Origin: an uncultured Clostridia bacterium
GTDB lineage: Bacteria; Bacillota; Clostridia; Christensenellales; Borkfalkiaceae
Reading direction: 5' to 3'
Assembly: GCA_947630705.1 (NCBI GenBank)
Contig: CANRIK010000018.1
Span: 1 to 64,000, forward strand
DNA length: 64,000 bases
In this document: positions 9,502 to 20,077 of the stretch, piece after piece
Position numbering within the stretch: position 1 is the first letter of the stretch
Layout: each line of letters starts with the position of its first letter
Position numbers and translations under genes: made by a program
Notes under the pieces: model-generated
Seen by the model: only the letters and a program-made list of their open reading frames with translations
What the model was told of the DNA's origin: nothing
Databases searched by the model: none

Positions 9502-10533
9502 TTATTGACACTTAATTTCCCTTATCCAACCGTCGGGCGCCGGAATTTTGCCCATTTGAATTCCCGTGAGGGTGTCGTACAGTTTCTTCGTCGTTTCGCC
9601 CATTGAGTCCATTCCGGAAGGGAATACGATTTCTTTGCCGTGGTCGTAAATTTTTCCGACGGGAGAAATAACCGCCGCCGTTCCGCACAATCCGCATTCT
9701 GCGAATTCGGCTACTTCTTCGAGCTTTACGGGTCTGTGTTCGACTTTAAGTCCGAGATACTTTTCTGCAACATAGCAGAGGGAGCGTCTGGTGATAGAGG
9801 GGAGTATACTGTCGGATTTGGGAGTGACAATCGTCTTTTTATCCCTTGTCACGAATATAAAATTGGCTCCGCCCGTTTCTTCGACGTACGTTCTCGTCGC
9901 CGGATCGAGATACATGTTTTCGTCGAAGCCTTGCTCGTGAGCGTTCACAATGGCATGCAGGCTCATCGCATAATTCAATCCGGCTTTAATATGTCCCGTT
10001 CCGCGCGGAGCCGCTCTGTCAAAGTCGCTCACGCGTATGGTTATCGGTTTGATTCCGCCTTTAAAATAGGGGCCGACGGGAGTCGCAAAAAGTCTGAAAT
10101 GATATTCCATTGCCGGTTTCACGCCTATAACAGCCGACGAACCGAACATAAAAGGTCTTAAATAGAGAGTTGCGCCGCTTCCGTAAGGCGGAACATATTC
10201 TCTGTTGGCATATACAACTCTGTCAACGGCTTCCAGAAATCTATCGGAGGGGAAAGGAGGCATTTCGAGTCTTTTTGCCGATTCGATCATTCTTTCCGCA
10301 TTGAGGTCGGGTCGAAAAGTAACAATTTTGCCGTCCTCGGTGGTGTAGGCTTTCAAACCCTCAAAGGCCGTCTGCGCATATTGCAGCACTCCGGCACATT
10401 CCGTCATAACTATTTTATCGTCTCCCGTAAGAGTTCCGTTGTCCCACTTGCCGTTCTTATACAGGCTTACATAGCGGTAAGGCGTTTTTACGTATCCGAA
10501 CCCGAGGGTTGCCCAATCTATATTTACAGACAT
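9502..10533 (-). CDS. ilvE: Branched-chain amino acid aminotransferase
   Basis: 343 aa class IV PLP fold; 'TGHIKAGLNYAMSL', 'VEETGGANFIFV'. Confidence 0.92.
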   Translation of the reverse strand: MSVNIDWATLGFGYVKTPYRYVSLYKNGKWDNGTLTGDDKIVMTECAGVLQYAQTAFEGLKAYTTEDGKIVTFRPDLNAERMIESAKRLEMPPFPSDRFLEAVDRVVYANREYVPPYGSGATLYLRPFMFGSSAVIGVKPAMEYHFRLFATPVGPYFKGGIKPITIRVSDFDRAAPRGTGHIKAGLNYAMSLHAIVNAHEQGFDENMYLDPATRTYVEETGGANFIFVTRDKKTIVTPKSDSILPSITRRSLCYVAEKYLGLKVEHRPVKLEEVAEFAECGLCGTAAVISPVGKIYDHGKEIVFPSGMDSMGETTKKLYDTLTGIQMGKIPAPDGWIREIKCQ

Positions 10534-10652
10534 TATTTATAACCTTCGTTAAAAAATTTTCTTTAATTATACAACCGTATATTTCCAATGTCAAACGCGT
10601 AGATTGACAAAATTTCGTTGCGGTGTTAAAATAATTCGGAAAAGAGGGGCAT

Positions 10653-11270
10653 ATGTCTGAAATTACTTCGATTGAACCGCAGATAAAGGATAAGTCGCGC
10701 TGCAATATCTATGTTGACGGCAGATTTTATTGCGGAGTAAAACTCGAAGTCGCAGTCAAATACAGGCTAAAAGCCGGCATGCAAATAGAAAAATCGCAGT
10801 TGGACGAAATTCAGTTGGAAACGGAAAAGAGTCAGGCTCTCGATAAGGCCATGACGCATCTTTCCGCGACCATGAAAACCGAAAAACAAATGCGCGATTT
10901 TCTCGCCGGAAAAGGTTATGTTGAGGCCGTGCGAGATTATGTGCTCGAACGCTTGAAATACTATAAATTCATAGACGATTATGCCTATTGCCGAGCTTAC
11001 GCCGACAGCGTTCACGGCAAGGGGAAACGCGCCATAGAACTCGATTTGATAAAGCGCGGAGCCGACAGAACGGCAATAGACAGCGTTCTCTCCGAAACGG
11101 AAGATGATGCCTCGGAAGCGTTGAATCTATTGAAAAAGTATATGAAAGGCAAAGAGAGCGACGAAAAAACTTTCTACAAAGCGTTCAGATATCTGCTGTC
11201 AAAAGGTTTTGAAACCGATACGGCAAAAGCGGCGCTCGCTGAATTGGGTGAAACCGATGAAGATAATTGA
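10653..11270 (+). CDS. recX: Regulatory protein RecX
   Basis: Small basic/helical protein with RecX-like 'YKFIDDYAYCRAYADSVHGKGKRAIELDLIKRGA'. Confidence 0.85.
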   Translation: MSEITSIEPQIKDKSRCNIYVDGRFYCGVKLEVAVKYRLKAGMQIEKSQLDEIQLETEKSQALDKAMTHLSATMKTEKQMRDFLAGKGYVEAVRDYVLERLKYYKFIDDYAYCRAYADSVHGKGKRAIELDLIKRGADRTAIDSVLSETEDDASEALNLLKKYMKGKESDEKTFYKAFRYLLSKGFETDTAKAALAELGETDEDN

Positions 11271-11937
11271 GCTCGACAGCGTGGATTCCACGAACGAATA
11301 TTGCAAGCGTATAGACTGCGGCGAAGACGTCGTTGTCTTTGCAAAGCGTCAGACGGAGGGCAGAGGAACTCGCGGCAGAGATTTTATTTCGGAAGTAGGC
11401 GGATTGTACGTGACTGTCATGCGTCATTATACTCGCTTTCCGGCGTCCGAAGCCTTTAAAATAATGATCGACCACTGCGTTGCCGTCTGCAAAACTTTGG
11501 AACATTTTTCTTTGAAGCCCGTCATTCGTTGGGCAAACGACGTACTCATAGACGGCAAAAAGATATGCGGAACGCTCATTGAAAACACTTTCGGCGGCGG
11601 CGAGATAGTCCGCTCTGTTGTCGGTGTCGGAATAAACGTAAACAACGCTCTTCCGGAGAGTTTAAAGGATATCGCAACAACAATAACTCAACACGTATCC
11701 GCAAAAGTCGGCGTAGAAGAGGTCAAAAAAGAATTTCTCAAAAACATCGGAAGGACATATTCGGTCGAGGATTACAAGAGCTATATAGACTATTTCGGTA
11801 AATCCGTTACGCTTATAAACGGAGCAGTCAAAAGATCAGTCGTGGCGTTGGATATTTCCGCCGACGGCAGATTGATTGTAAAAGAGGGCGATAAAATTTT
11901 GGAAATAAGTTCCGCGGAGGTCGGTTTAAGAGTTTAA
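11257..11937 (+). CDS. birA: Biotin--[acetyl-CoA-carboxylase] ligase
   Basis: 'LDSVDSTNEYCKR', 'FAKRQTEGRGTRGRDF', 'RWANDVLIDGKKICGTLIE'. Start at ATG 11257. Confidence 0.9.
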   Translation: MKIIELDSVDSTNEYCKRIDCGEDVVVFAKRQTEGRGTRGRDFISEVGGLYVTVMRHYTRFPASEAFKIMIDHCVAVCKTLEHFSLKPVIRWANDVLIDGKKICGTLIENTFGGGEIVRSVVGVGINVNNALPESLKDIATTITQHVSAKVGVEEVKKEFLKNIGRTYSVEDYKSYIDYFGKSVTLINGAVKRSVVALDISADGRLIVKEGDKILEISSAEVGLRV

Positions 11938-13409
11938 TGCAGAGAGTTTTGACTATAAGCCAAATGCGTGCGGCCGATTCTTACACTATTAATCGGTTGC
12001 ATATTTCATCCGAGACTTTGATGCGCCGTGCCGGAATAGCCGTTGCGGAAGAAGTCGAGAAAGTTCTGAAAGAGCGGAATTTGAGCAGAACGCTTGTGAT
12101 CTGCGGCACGGGAAACAACGGCGGCGACGGCTATGTCTGCGCCGACGAGCTTATGCGCCGCGGTTACGAAGTAAACATATATGCCTTGAAAGGCAAACTT
12201 TCCGAAGACTGCGCGCGTGAAAAAGCAGGATATACGGGCGGATATACCGACGTAATCGAGGGCGATTTGATTGTAGACTGTATCTTCGGTACGGGTCTCT
12301 GCCGAGAGGTCACGGGAGAATACGCCAAAGTCATAGAAACGGTGAACGGTCTCGGCAAATATGTTGTTTCCGCAGATATTCCCAGCGGTCTGAACGGAGA
12401 CAACGGAACGGCGGAGGGTTGCGCGGTTCGGGCGGATACGACGGTAGCCGTGGCGGAGTATAAAACGGGATATTTTTTAAACGACGGCCCCGATTATTGC
12501 GGCAAAATAGTAAAAAAGGATATAGGCATAGTGTGTCCGGAGGAGAAACATATTCAGTTTCCGGAAGAGAGCGACATAGCCTTGTTTTTCCCGAAGCGCA
12601 AGCGTAATTCCCATAAGGGAACATACGGAACGTCACAACTGACGGCAGGCTCAAAAAGATATATCGGCGCGGCGGCGCTTGTCGCCGAAAGCGCGTTGCG
12701 ATCCGGTTGCGGATATACAAAACTCAACACGGCAAGCGGAATACGTGCACGGTTGGCGGTTGAGTTTCCGCAGATTATTTTCAACGAAGAACCGGATTTG
12801 TCGGCCGATTGTATTGCCATAGGTTCGGGGTGCGGAGTTTCCGAAAATTTATATGCCGAAATATGCCGGTTACTTGAAGAATACGATAAAACTCTGATTA
12901 TAGACGCCGACGGGCTCAATTCATTGTCAAAATACGGAACGGACGCGCTTCTTTCGAAAAAATGCGAAGTCGTATTGACGCCTCACGTCAAAGAGTTTTC
13001 CCGTTTGAGCCGACAGCCCGTTGATAAAATTCTGAAAGACCCCATAGGTTGCGCGCGTCTTTTTGCAAAAGATTACGGCGTAGTCTTGCTTTTAAAGAGC
13101 TCTGTAAGCGTTCTCACCGACGGCGAAAGAGTAATGCTTCTCACAAGAGGCAATTCGGCTTTGGCAAAAGGCGGCAGCGGCGATATGCTTACGGGATTTG
13201 CATGCGGAACGGTGGCGAGGGGGATAGACGGCTTTGACGGAGCGGCGGCCGCTTCGTTCGTGCTCGGACTTTCGGCAGAAATTTCCGCCTCGGAAAAAAC
13301 AGAGTATTGCGTAACGGCGAAAGACCTCGTTAAAAATATTCATAATGCCGTGAAGCGCTTGACAGAACAATTCGGTTGTGCTAAAATATCACACGTTGAA
13401 AGGGAGTAG
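11937..13409 (+). CDS. nnr: Bifunctional NAD(P)H-hydrate epimerase / dehydratase
   Basis: N-terminal 'VICGTGNNGGDGYVCA', C-terminal carbohydrate-kinase-like 'LTRGNSALAKGGSGDMLTG'. Confidence 0.92.
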   Translation: MQRVLTISQMRAADSYTINRLHISSETLMRRAGIAVAEEVEKVLKERNLSRTLVICGTGNNGGDGYVCADELMRRGYEVNIYALKGKLSEDCAREKAGYTGGYTDVIEGDLIVDCIFGTGLCREVTGEYAKVIETVNGLGKYVVSADIPSGLNGDNGTAEGCAVRADTTVAVAEYKTGYFLNDGPDYCGKIVKKDIGIVCPEEKHIQFPEESDIALFFPKRKRNSHKGTYGTSQLTAGSKRYIGAAALVAESALRSGCGYTKLNTASGIRARLAVEFPQIIFNEEPDLSADCIAIGSGCGVSENLYAEICRLLEEYDKTLIIDADGLNSLSKYGTDALLSKKCEVVLTPHVKEFSRLSRQPVDKILKDPIGCARLFAKDYGVVLLLKSSVSVLTDGERVMLLTRGNSALAKGGSGDMLTGFACGTVARGIDGFDGAAAASFVLGLSAEISASEKTEYCVTAKDLVKNIHNAVKRLTEQFGCAKISHVERE

Positions 13410-13475
13410 TTGCAAGAGCGGTTACGACATGACCGGCATATTGCCCGGAACCGCCCCCGTAAATTATTTCGGGAA

Positions 13476-13520
13476 CAAGACTTTCGACTTAAATTTTGTG
13501 AGTTTAAGTCGAAAGTCTTG
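13476..13520. terminator. Long hairpin, probable terminator
   Basis: caagactttcgacttaaa-N9-tttaagtcgaaagtcttg perfect 18-bp arms, then T-rich. Confidence 0.7.
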
Positions 13521-13558
13521 TTTGTATTTTCAAAGTGTATTTATACCGGAGGTAGAAT

Positions 13559-14758
13559 ATGGATTTCAAAGTCATTATTTCGGAGAATATCGGCGCCACA
13601 TGGGTAGTCAACATAATCTTGCTTATCGTGGGCTTTGTGTTGCTTGTCAAGGGCGCGGACTTTTTTGTTGACGGCGCCGCCGGAATTGCTAAAAAATTGA
13701 AGATTTCCACATTCATAATAGGTGTTACCGTGGTCGCCGTGGGAACTTCGGCGCCTGAACTTGCAGTGACAATCGTCGATGCAGTCAAACCGGACGGCGG
13801 CTCTGTAATAGTGGGAAACATTATAGGCAGCAACGCTTTGAATATACTTCTCATTCTCGGCATCTCCGCTTTGATTTGCAATTTGCCCTCGGAAAAGACG
13901 ACACGTATGATAGATATGCCGTTTCTCATATTTGTCTCGGTGCTGTTCCTCATTCTCGGTATCTTCGTCGGCCCTTACGAATTCGGCTATACCGAAAGCG
14001 GTCAGCTCTATCTTGAAGGAGTAATGAATTGGGTTTGCGGAATAATTTTGATTATTCTGTATATTGCGTTCATGATATACAACATAATGCTTGCGCGTAA
14101 ACAGTCGAAGGCGGCGCTCGAACATGCGGCGGCGGTATCCATGCCGACGACCGTAGAGGCCCCTGTTTCTTACGACGGCCTTAAATGGTATCAGAAATTC
14201 GGACCTTGGTATGAGCAGATGAAACTCAAAACTTGGTTTTTGGCGGTAATTGCCGTATTCGGTTTGGGAATGGTAGTGATAGGCGCACAGCTTGTTGTCG
14301 ATTCCGCGACAGTCGTAGCGGAAAATCTTATGAATATTCCGACGGAAATAGTCGCTATGACCGTTGTGGCCTTCGGAACGTCTTTGCCCGAACTCATAAC
14401 CTCGGTTTCTGCCGCAAGGAAGGGAGACGTCGGCATAGCCACCGGAAACATTATAGGCAGCAATATAGCCAACATTCTTCTTATTGGCGGCGTTGGCGCG
14501 CTGTGCACGGGAGTGCGCGGTATTCCTTTTACGATGGAAGGAATGGTAGGAGGAATAGTTTCCGTCATAGCCGCTCTTCTGATTTTCTGTTTTACCGTAT
14601 TCAGCAAGTCGAAAAGTCTCGGCAAGATAGCCGGCGGAACAATGCTTGCATGTTTTATAGTATACTATGTATTCATTTTTCTGAACCAGTACGTACTTCA
14701 CGTATATCTGCCTGCCGATACGGCGGAAAATATAATACAAACAATAGCCTGCGTATAA
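13559..14758 (+). CDS. Calcium/sodium antiporter, CaCA family (YrbG-like)
   Basis: Two copies of 'GTSAPEL/GTSLPEL...GNIIGSN' alpha-repeats in a multi-TM protein. Confidence 0.92.
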   Translation: MDFKVIISENIGATWVVNIILLIVGFVLLVKGADFFVDGAAGIAKKLKISTFIIGVTVVAVGTSAPELAVTIVDAVKPDGGSVIVGNIIGSNALNILLILGISALICNLPSEKTTRMIDMPFLIFVSVLFLILGIFVGPYEFGYTESGQLYLEGVMNWVCGIILIILYIAFMIYNIMLARKQSKAALEHAAAVSMPTTVEAPVSYDGLKWYQKFGPWYEQMKLKTWFLAVIAVFGLGMVVIGAQLVVDSATVVAENLMNIPTEIVAMTVVAFGTSLPELITSVSAARKGDVGIATGNIIGSNIANILLIGGVGALCTGVRGIPFTMEGMVGGIVSVIAALLIFCFTVFSKSKSLGKIAGGTMLACFIVYYVFIFLNQYVLHVYLPADTAENIIQTIACV

Positions 14759-14834
14759 AAACGTTGTCTTATGTCAACAATATCTTATAGGCAGTACATA
14801 TAATAAAATATACCCTGCCGAAAAAGAGGTTGAT

Positions 14835-15185
14835 ATGACAATAAAGCGCGGAGAACTCTACTATGCCGACTTATCGCCGGTTGTAGGCAGCGAGCAGGGA
14901 GGCGTTCGTCCCGTACTCGTAGTGCAGAACGACGTGGGCAATAAATATTCGCCCACCGTAATAGCGGCGGCGGTAACAAGCAAGATAAACAAGGCAAAAT
15001 TGCCAACCCATATCGAACTTCCATCAGCGTCATACGGATTGCAGAAAGACAGCGTAATACTTTTGGAGCAGATACGCACGCTCGATAAACGCAGATTGAA
15101 AGAGCGGATAGGCGAACTTCCGACTGCGACCATGTCGAGGGTGGATAAGGCAATTCTGATAAGTTTGGGATTTGTAAAACAATAG
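14835..15185 (+). CDS. Type II toxin, PemK/MazF family endoribonuclease
   Basis: '[47 protein letters not shown]' matches MazF/EndoA. Confidence 0.93.
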   Translation: MTIKRGELYYADLSPVVGSEQGGVRPVLVVQNDVGNKYSPTVIAAAVTSKINKAKLPTHIELPSASYGLQKDSVILLEQIRTLDKRRLKERIGELPTATMSRVDKAILISLGFVKQ

Positions 15186-15190
15186 TTTTA

Positions 15191-15231
15191 AGGCGTTGCG
15201 TCAATTTACGCAACGCCTGTTTTTCTTTTTT
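15191..15231 (+). terminator. Intrinsic terminator
   Basis: aggcgttgcgt-caattt-acgcaacgcct followed by gtttttctttttt. Confidence 0.9.
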
Positions 15232-15265
15232 TGATTGCAAATTGCTCTCATTCGCGCAAACTTAA

Positions 15266-15294
15266 TTGACAAAAAATGCTCTTTAATATATCAT
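15266..15294 (+). promoter_or_regulatory. Sigma-A-like promoter upstream of lspA
   Basis: TTGACA (15266-15271) N17 TATCAT (15289-15294). Confidence 0.55.
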
Positions 15295-15304
15295 ATATTC
15301 AGGT

Positions 15305-16018
15305 ATGTTGAAAACGAAGTTAAAACCCAATATAGGTATCAAAAGCATAATACTTATAGTGTTCTGCGGCGCACTTATAGCCGCGGATCTTTTGACCAAG
15401 CACTTCGAGGAAGCATGTCATTGGGATTTTGTCATAATACCCGGGTTTATAGAAGTTTTCGGCAATATCCGCAATCCGGGCTGTGCATTCAGCTTTCTGG
15501 ATGATAATCCGCAAATAGGTCAGCCAATTCTCATTTCGTTCACAATGATAATGCTCGTATTTCTTGTGTTCGTGTTTATTGTCGTGCCCGAGCGGTTCAC
15601 GGTCATGAAGGTTGCCATTTCAATAGTTATCGCCGGAGCGATAGGCAATCTGGTGGACAGATTTGCCTTGCGCGAAGTGAGGGATTTTATCGGTCTCAAT
15701 ATGTTCTTTAACCCTTCGAGTCTCGTTTATTGCAATCTTGCCGATTTCTTCATAGTTATCGGCGCGGCCATGGTCGTCATAGATATGCTGTTTTTCAGTG
15801 AAATTGCCGTGTTCCCTCTCACTAAAAAAGCCAAGGCGGCTCAGGCGGCGCGGCGAGCCGAAGAGGAAGCGGAGAGTAAAGCCTTACAGCCAAACGCCGA
15901 GGCAAGCATCTCCGTATCCGAGGATATTTGCGAGGCTTCGAAGGAAGAGGAGAACGAAGTCGGAAGTTCCGGAGCAAAAGAAGATACGCAAGATAAAGAC
16001 GGGAACGAAGAGCAATGA
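15305..16018 (+). CDS. lspA: Lipoprotein signal peptidase (signal peptidase II) with long acidic C-terminal tail
   Basis: 'RNPGCAFSF', 'GAIGNLVDRF', 'FNLADFF'-like 'YCNLADFFIV' motifs; ~60-aa Glu/Ala-rich extension. Confidence 0.9.
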   Translation: MLKTKLKPNIGIKSIILIVFCGALIAADLLTKHFEEACHWDFVIIPGFIEVFGNIRNPGCAFSFLDDNPQIGQPILISFTMIMLVFLVFVFIVVPERFTVMKVAISIVIAGAIGNLVDRFALREVRDFIGLNMFFNPSSLVYCNLADFFIVIGAAMVVIDMLFFSEIAVFPLTKKAKAAQAARRAEEEAESKALQPNAEASISVSEDICEASKEEENEVGSSGAKEDTQDKDGNEEQ

Positions 16019-16929
16019 AGAAGAAAAACATAATCGCGCGAGAGTCATGTTCTCGCGCCGACGTTTTTATAAGCGAAAATATCGAAGGCTATACCCGTTC
16101 TTCCGTAAAAAAACTCTTTGAAAGCGATCATATCCTCATCAACGGTAAAAGAGCAAAACCTTCGCAACCTATTTCGGTCGGCGACGAAATCGACGTTACC
16201 TTGCCCGACGCGGTTGCGTACGAGGCGAAGCCCGAAGATATCCCCTTGGAAATAGTGTATGAGGATGAGGATCTTGCGGTAGTCAACAAGCCGCAGGGCA
16301 TGACTGTGCACGCAGGCAACGGCAATACCGAAGGAACTCTCGTAAACGCTCTGCTTTTCAGACTCAATAGTCTCAGCGGAATCAACGGAGTTATGAGGCC
16401 GGGAATAGTTCACAGAATAGATAAAGATACATCGGGACTGCTTGTGGTCGCCAAAAACGACAGAGCGCATTTGGGACTTTCCGCACAGATTGAAAATAAG
16501 ACATGCCGCCGAACGTACGTGGCGCTGTTGGAAGGAATTGTCAAAAACGACGAGGGAAATATTACGACATACATAGGTCGTCACCCTCAAAACAGGATAA
16601 TGATGGCCGTGGTATCTCCTGAAAAGGGCAAACTCGCCGTCACCGATTATAAGGTATTGGAGAGATATAAGCAGGGATTCACCTTATGTAGATTTGATTT
16701 GCATACGGGCAGAACCCATCAGATACGCGTACATGCGCGGTATATGGGGCATCCTGTGGTCGGAGATCCGGTTTACGGCGTCAAAAAGCAGAAATTTGCT
16801 CTCGACGGACAGCTGCTGCATGCGTGGAGACTTGAATTCATTCATCCCGTTACGGGCAAACCCATGAGTTTTGAAGCGCCCATTCCGAAGTATTTTGAAA
16901 ATGTGCTCTCCAAATTGGATAAAATCTGA
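16015..16929 (+). CDS. rluD: RluA/RluD family 23S rRNA pseudouridine synthase
   Basis: S4 domain, 'VVNKPQGMTVHAG', 'RPGIVHRIDKDTSGLLVVAKND', 'GRTHQIRVH'. Confidence 0.92.
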   Translation: MKKKNIIARESCSRADVFISENIEGYTRSSVKKLFESDHILINGKRAKPSQPISVGDEIDVTLPDAVAYEAKPEDIPLEIVYEDEDLAVVNKPQGMTVHAGNGNTEGTLVNALLFRLNSLSGINGVMRPGIVHRIDKDTSGLLVVAKNDRAHLGLSAQIENKTCRRTYVALLEGIVKNDEGNITTYIGRHPQNRIMMAVVSPEKGKLAVTDYKVLERYKQGFTLCRFDLHTGRTHQIRVHARYMGHPVVGDPVYGVKKQKFALDGQLLHAWRLEFIHPVTGKPMSFEAPIPKYFENVLSKLDKI

Positions 16930-16995
16930 TTTTCCCTTGCAAAAAAATTCTTTAATTGATATACTTTAACCGAAATTTTATTATGGAGCTTAAAT

Positions 16996-17373
16996 ATGTC
17001 GAAGAAAAATAAAAAAGAGGAACGGGAACGCGATAATTCCGAATCCGAAAAAAAGCATAGGAGGAGCCGTGCGGAGAGGAGACCTTCAAATGCGTCCTTC
17101 TCAAAGTTCTGCGCCTTTTGGGGAATAACCTTTGCCGCACTTCTGTTTTTGATAAACGGAATTCTTCAAATGCTCGTGGAAGTGTTCGGCGTCAACCCGG
17201 GCGGTATCTATGATTGGATATCGGCGCTTGATTTCGTCTCCAAACTCGCATTGCTTTTTGCTATTGCAGTGCCGGCATACGGCTATGTGAGCAATAAACG
17301 CTTGGTTTGGAAAATAATTTACGTGGCGGCAATCGTATTTTACGCATGCTTCTGCATTTACAGACTCTTTTAA
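16996..17373 (+). CDS. Small membrane protein of unknown function
   Basis: Basic N-terminus and about three TM segments; between rluD and der. Confidence 0.6.
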   Translation: MSKKNKKEERERDNSESEKKHRRSRAERRPSNASFSKFCAFWGITFAALLFLINGILQMLVEVFGVNPGGIYDWISALDFVSKLALLFAIAVPAYGYVSNKRLVWKIIYVAAIVFYACFCIYRLF

Positions 17374-17396
17374 AAAATTAAAAACAGCGGTTTAGA

Positions 17397-18707
17397 ATGG
17401 CAAATCCTTTGGTTGCGATAGTCGGACGTCCGAATGTTGGGAAAAGTACTTTTTTCAATAAGGTCGCCGGCAGAAAAATTTCAATAACGGAGGACAGGCC
17501 GGGCGTCACGCGCGACAGACTGTATGTTGACGCGGAGTGGCGAGGCAAGTCCTTTACCATGGTAGATACCGGCGGCATAGAAATGCGGTCGGAGGATATC
17601 ATGTGGCGAGAAATCAAGAATCAGGCGGAAATTGCAATAGAGACCGCGCAGATTATATTGTTTTTCGTGGACGGCAAAGAGGGGCTCACTTCGTCCGATT
17701 ACGACGTTGCGGACAGACTTCGCCGCTGTAAAAAGCCCGTCATACTCGTCGTAAACAAGGTGGACGAGTATTCCGAAGACAAGATATTCGAATTTTATTC
17801 GCTCGGTTTGGGCGAACCTTATCCCATTTCGGCCGAGCACGGAACGGGGATAGGCGATCTTCTCGACGAAGTGGTAAGCTGGTTCGGCAAAGGCGAAAAC
17901 GTTGAAGACGACAGCCTTAAAATCGCAGTGGTCGGAAAACCTAACGCCGGCAAAAGCAGTCTTGTAAACAAATTGCTGGGTTTCGAGCGTTCCATAGTTA
18001 CCGACATGGCCGGAACGACTCGCGACGCCATAGATACGGTATTCTCTTATAACGGTCAAAACTATACGATAATAGATACCGCCGGAATAAGAAAAAAGAG
18101 TCGGGTAGACGACAATATAGAGTATTACTCCGTAATGCGCGCCTTCGACGCCGTGCGCCGCGCCGACGTCTGTCTCCTTGTAGTGGATTGTACGGAAGGT
18201 TTGACGGAACAGGACACGAAGATTATAGGGTACGTGCACGAACAGGGCAAACCTTCGCTCATTGTGATGAATAAGTGGGATTTGATTGAAAAGGACGCAA
18301 ACACCATCAACAAATTTCAGAAACAGCTTGAAGAGGATCTCAAATTTATGGATTATTTCAAGTCTGTTTATATCTCCGCAAAAACGGGATTGCGTACGGA
18401 AAAATTGCTTTCTCTTGTCAACGAGGTCTATGCTCATGCTCACAATCGTATACCTACCGGAATGCTCAACGACGTAGTGGCCGACGCCGTACGAATGGGA
18501 GAACCGCCGTCTTATAACGGAAGGAGACTGAAAATCTACTATGCGTCGCAGGTTTCGGTGGCGCCTCCGACTTTTGTGCTGTTCGTGAATTCAAACGACC
18601 TCATGCACTTTTCTTATGAAAGATATCTTGAAAACATACTTCGCAGAAATTTCGATTTCTCGGGTACTCCGATTAAAATAATTACAAGGGAGAGGAGCGA
18701 ACAATGA
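17397..18707 (+). CDS. der: GTPase Der (EngA)
   Basis: Two G domains: 'GRPNVGKST...DTGG...NKVD' and 'GKPNAGKSS...DTAG...NKWD'. Confidence 0.97.
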   Translation: MANPLVAIVGRPNVGKSTFFNKVAGRKISITEDRPGVTRDRLYVDAEWRGKSFTMVDTGGIEMRSEDIMWREIKNQAEIAIETAQIILFFVDGKEGLTSSDYDVADRLRRCKKPVILVVNKVDEYSEDKIFEFYSLGLGEPYPISAEHGTGIGDLLDEVVSWFGKGENVEDDSLKIAVVGKPNAGKSSLVNKLLGFERSIVTDMAGTTRDAIDTVFSYNGQNYTIIDTAGIRKKSRVDDNIEYYSVMRAFDAVRRADVCLLVVDCTEGLTEQDTKIIGYVHEQGKPSLIVMNKWDLIEKDANTINKFQKQLEEDLKFMDYFKSVYISAKTGLRTEKLLSLVNEVYAHAHNRIPTGMLNDVVADAVRMGEPPSYNGRRLKIYYASQVSVAPPTFVLFVNSNDLMHFSYERYLENILRRNFDFSGTPIKIITRERSEQ

Positions 18708-19420
18708 CAGAACTCTCTTTTTATGAAAGTTGGTATTGGTTTTTGTTGGGCGGAATAGTTTCTTATTTTATCGGTTGTTTCAATTTCGCCGTTCTCATTT
18801 CCCATTTCAAAAACAAGGATATCCGCGATATGGGCAGCGGCAATCCCGGGACCATGAATATGACGCGCAGTTTCGGACTTAAATTCGGAGCCATAAACTT
18901 TTTTTGCGACGTTTTGAAGGGCGGTATTCCGGCGCTCGTCGGCTGGTTGATTTTCAGAAATTATATCTTTGAGGGAACAAATTTCGTAGTTTCGGATTTT
19001 GCACGCTATCTCTTCGGAGTGATGGTTATAGTAGGTCATATTTTCCCCGTAACCATGAAATTCAAGGGCGGCAAGGGCATTGCTTCCACAATGGGAATGT
19101 TTCTCTTTGCCATTCCTTGCGAACGTTGGTGGTACGTGTTTATCGTAGTTGCGTTTCTCACATGCGTATTGCTCTACATCGTTTTTACGGAAATGGGCAG
19201 CATGGGTTCGCTTCTCGGAGTGTCGGGTTTGAGTATCTTTCAAGCGGTTGTTATTATTGTCAGATACAGCGGAGCATACGACGTTTGGTTAATTGTTACT
19301 CTCATGCTCATATTGGCAATCAATCTTTTAACTTGGATTGCGCACAGAAAGAACATATGGCGTTTGCTTGCCGGAGAAGAACATCGTACTTCCGTGCGCA
19401 AGCATAGGCGTAAGGCATAA
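18704..19420 (+). CDS. plsY: Glycerol-3-phosphate acyltransferase PlsY
   Basis: 'GSGNPGTMNMTRSFG', 'GHIFPVTMKFKGGKGIAST'. Confidence 0.93.
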   Translation: MTELSFYESWYWFLLGGIVSYFIGCFNFAVLISHFKNKDIRDMGSGNPGTMNMTRSFGLKFGAINFFCDVLKGGIPALVGWLIFRNYIFEGTNFVVSDFARYLFGVMVIVGHIFPVTMKFKGGKGIASTMGMFLFAIPCERWWYVFIVVAFLTCVLLYIVFTEMGSMGSLLGVSGLSIFQAVVIIVRYSGAYDVWLIVTLMLILAINLLTWIAHRKNIWRLLAGEEHRTSVRKHRRKA

Positions 19421-19426
19421 AAAAAT

Positions 19427-19456
19427 CGCGCCGCCGAGCATAGGCACGGCGGCGCG
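19427..19456. terminator. Bidirectional terminator
   Basis: cgcgccgccg-N10-cggcggcgcg between convergent genes. Confidence 0.75.
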
Positions 19457-19478
19457 GAATTTGAATTTGAAATCCGAT

Positions 19479-19961
19479 TTATTTTTTGATTTGGTCGTCC
19501 GGAGAATTTTTTAATGAATTTATAACGTATTCTATCTGCGGATTGCTCTTTAAAAGCTCCGAAATAAAATCTTCATACCATTCGGGTTTGACAATTATCA
19601 CTATGAACGTGCCGTCTTTGAAGTGTGCGGTAAGTTTATCGGTTGAACGGTCGAGAACAACTTTTTCTATATTGCTTATTTTAAACTTGCTCTTGATTAT
19701 TCCGAAGCTGGTTTTCAAAACGTCGCCGGATACGGAATAATAAGAGGATAAAAGCAGACTTATCAAAATGACCAGAAGGAGCACGGAGACTATAAACATG
19801 GCCACATATCCTATTATCGAATAGCTCACGCTGGTTTCAAGGGAATAGTCTGTGGTTATCACGTTGTAAAGAGTTATTGCAAAGGCCGCGACGGCGAGAG
19901 CAATGCCGGCGTAAATAAAGGCCAAAGTAAGTTTTGAAAATCTGAACTTGAAAATTTTCAT
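19479..19961 (-). CDS. Membrane protein with PH-like domain, unknown function
   Basis: Two TM segments followed by 'VSGDVLKTSFGIIKSKFKISNIEKVVLDRSTDKLTAHFKDG' (bPH-like). Start MKIFKFRF at 19961 assumed. Confidence 0.6.
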   Translation of the reverse strand: MKIFKFRFSKLTLAFIYAGIALAVAAFAITLYNVITTDYSLETSVSYSIIGYVAMFIVSVLLLVILISLLLSSYYSVSGDVLKTSFGIIKSKFKISNIEKVVLDRSTDKLTAHFKDGTFIVIIVKPEWYEDFISELLKSNPQIEYVINSLKNSPDDQIKK

Positions 19962-20077
19962 AAGGATATTATAGCCCAAGCGCAAGCAAATTGCAACAAA
20001 AATTTTGTCGTTGAAAATTCGGACAAGTCGAAAGTCCGATTTAAATATTACATTTACATTGCTGTAAGGAAATAATT

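Noticed and set aside
13378-13671. Plus-strand ORF spanning the nnr-antiporter junction
   Set aside because: Runs through the terminator hairpin and overlaps both genes out of frame.
13541-14740. 399-aa minus-strand ORF antisense to the CaCA antiporter
   Set aside because: Compositionally odd (Tyr/Arg/His-rich) mirror of a well-supported antiporter gene; coding-frame shadow.
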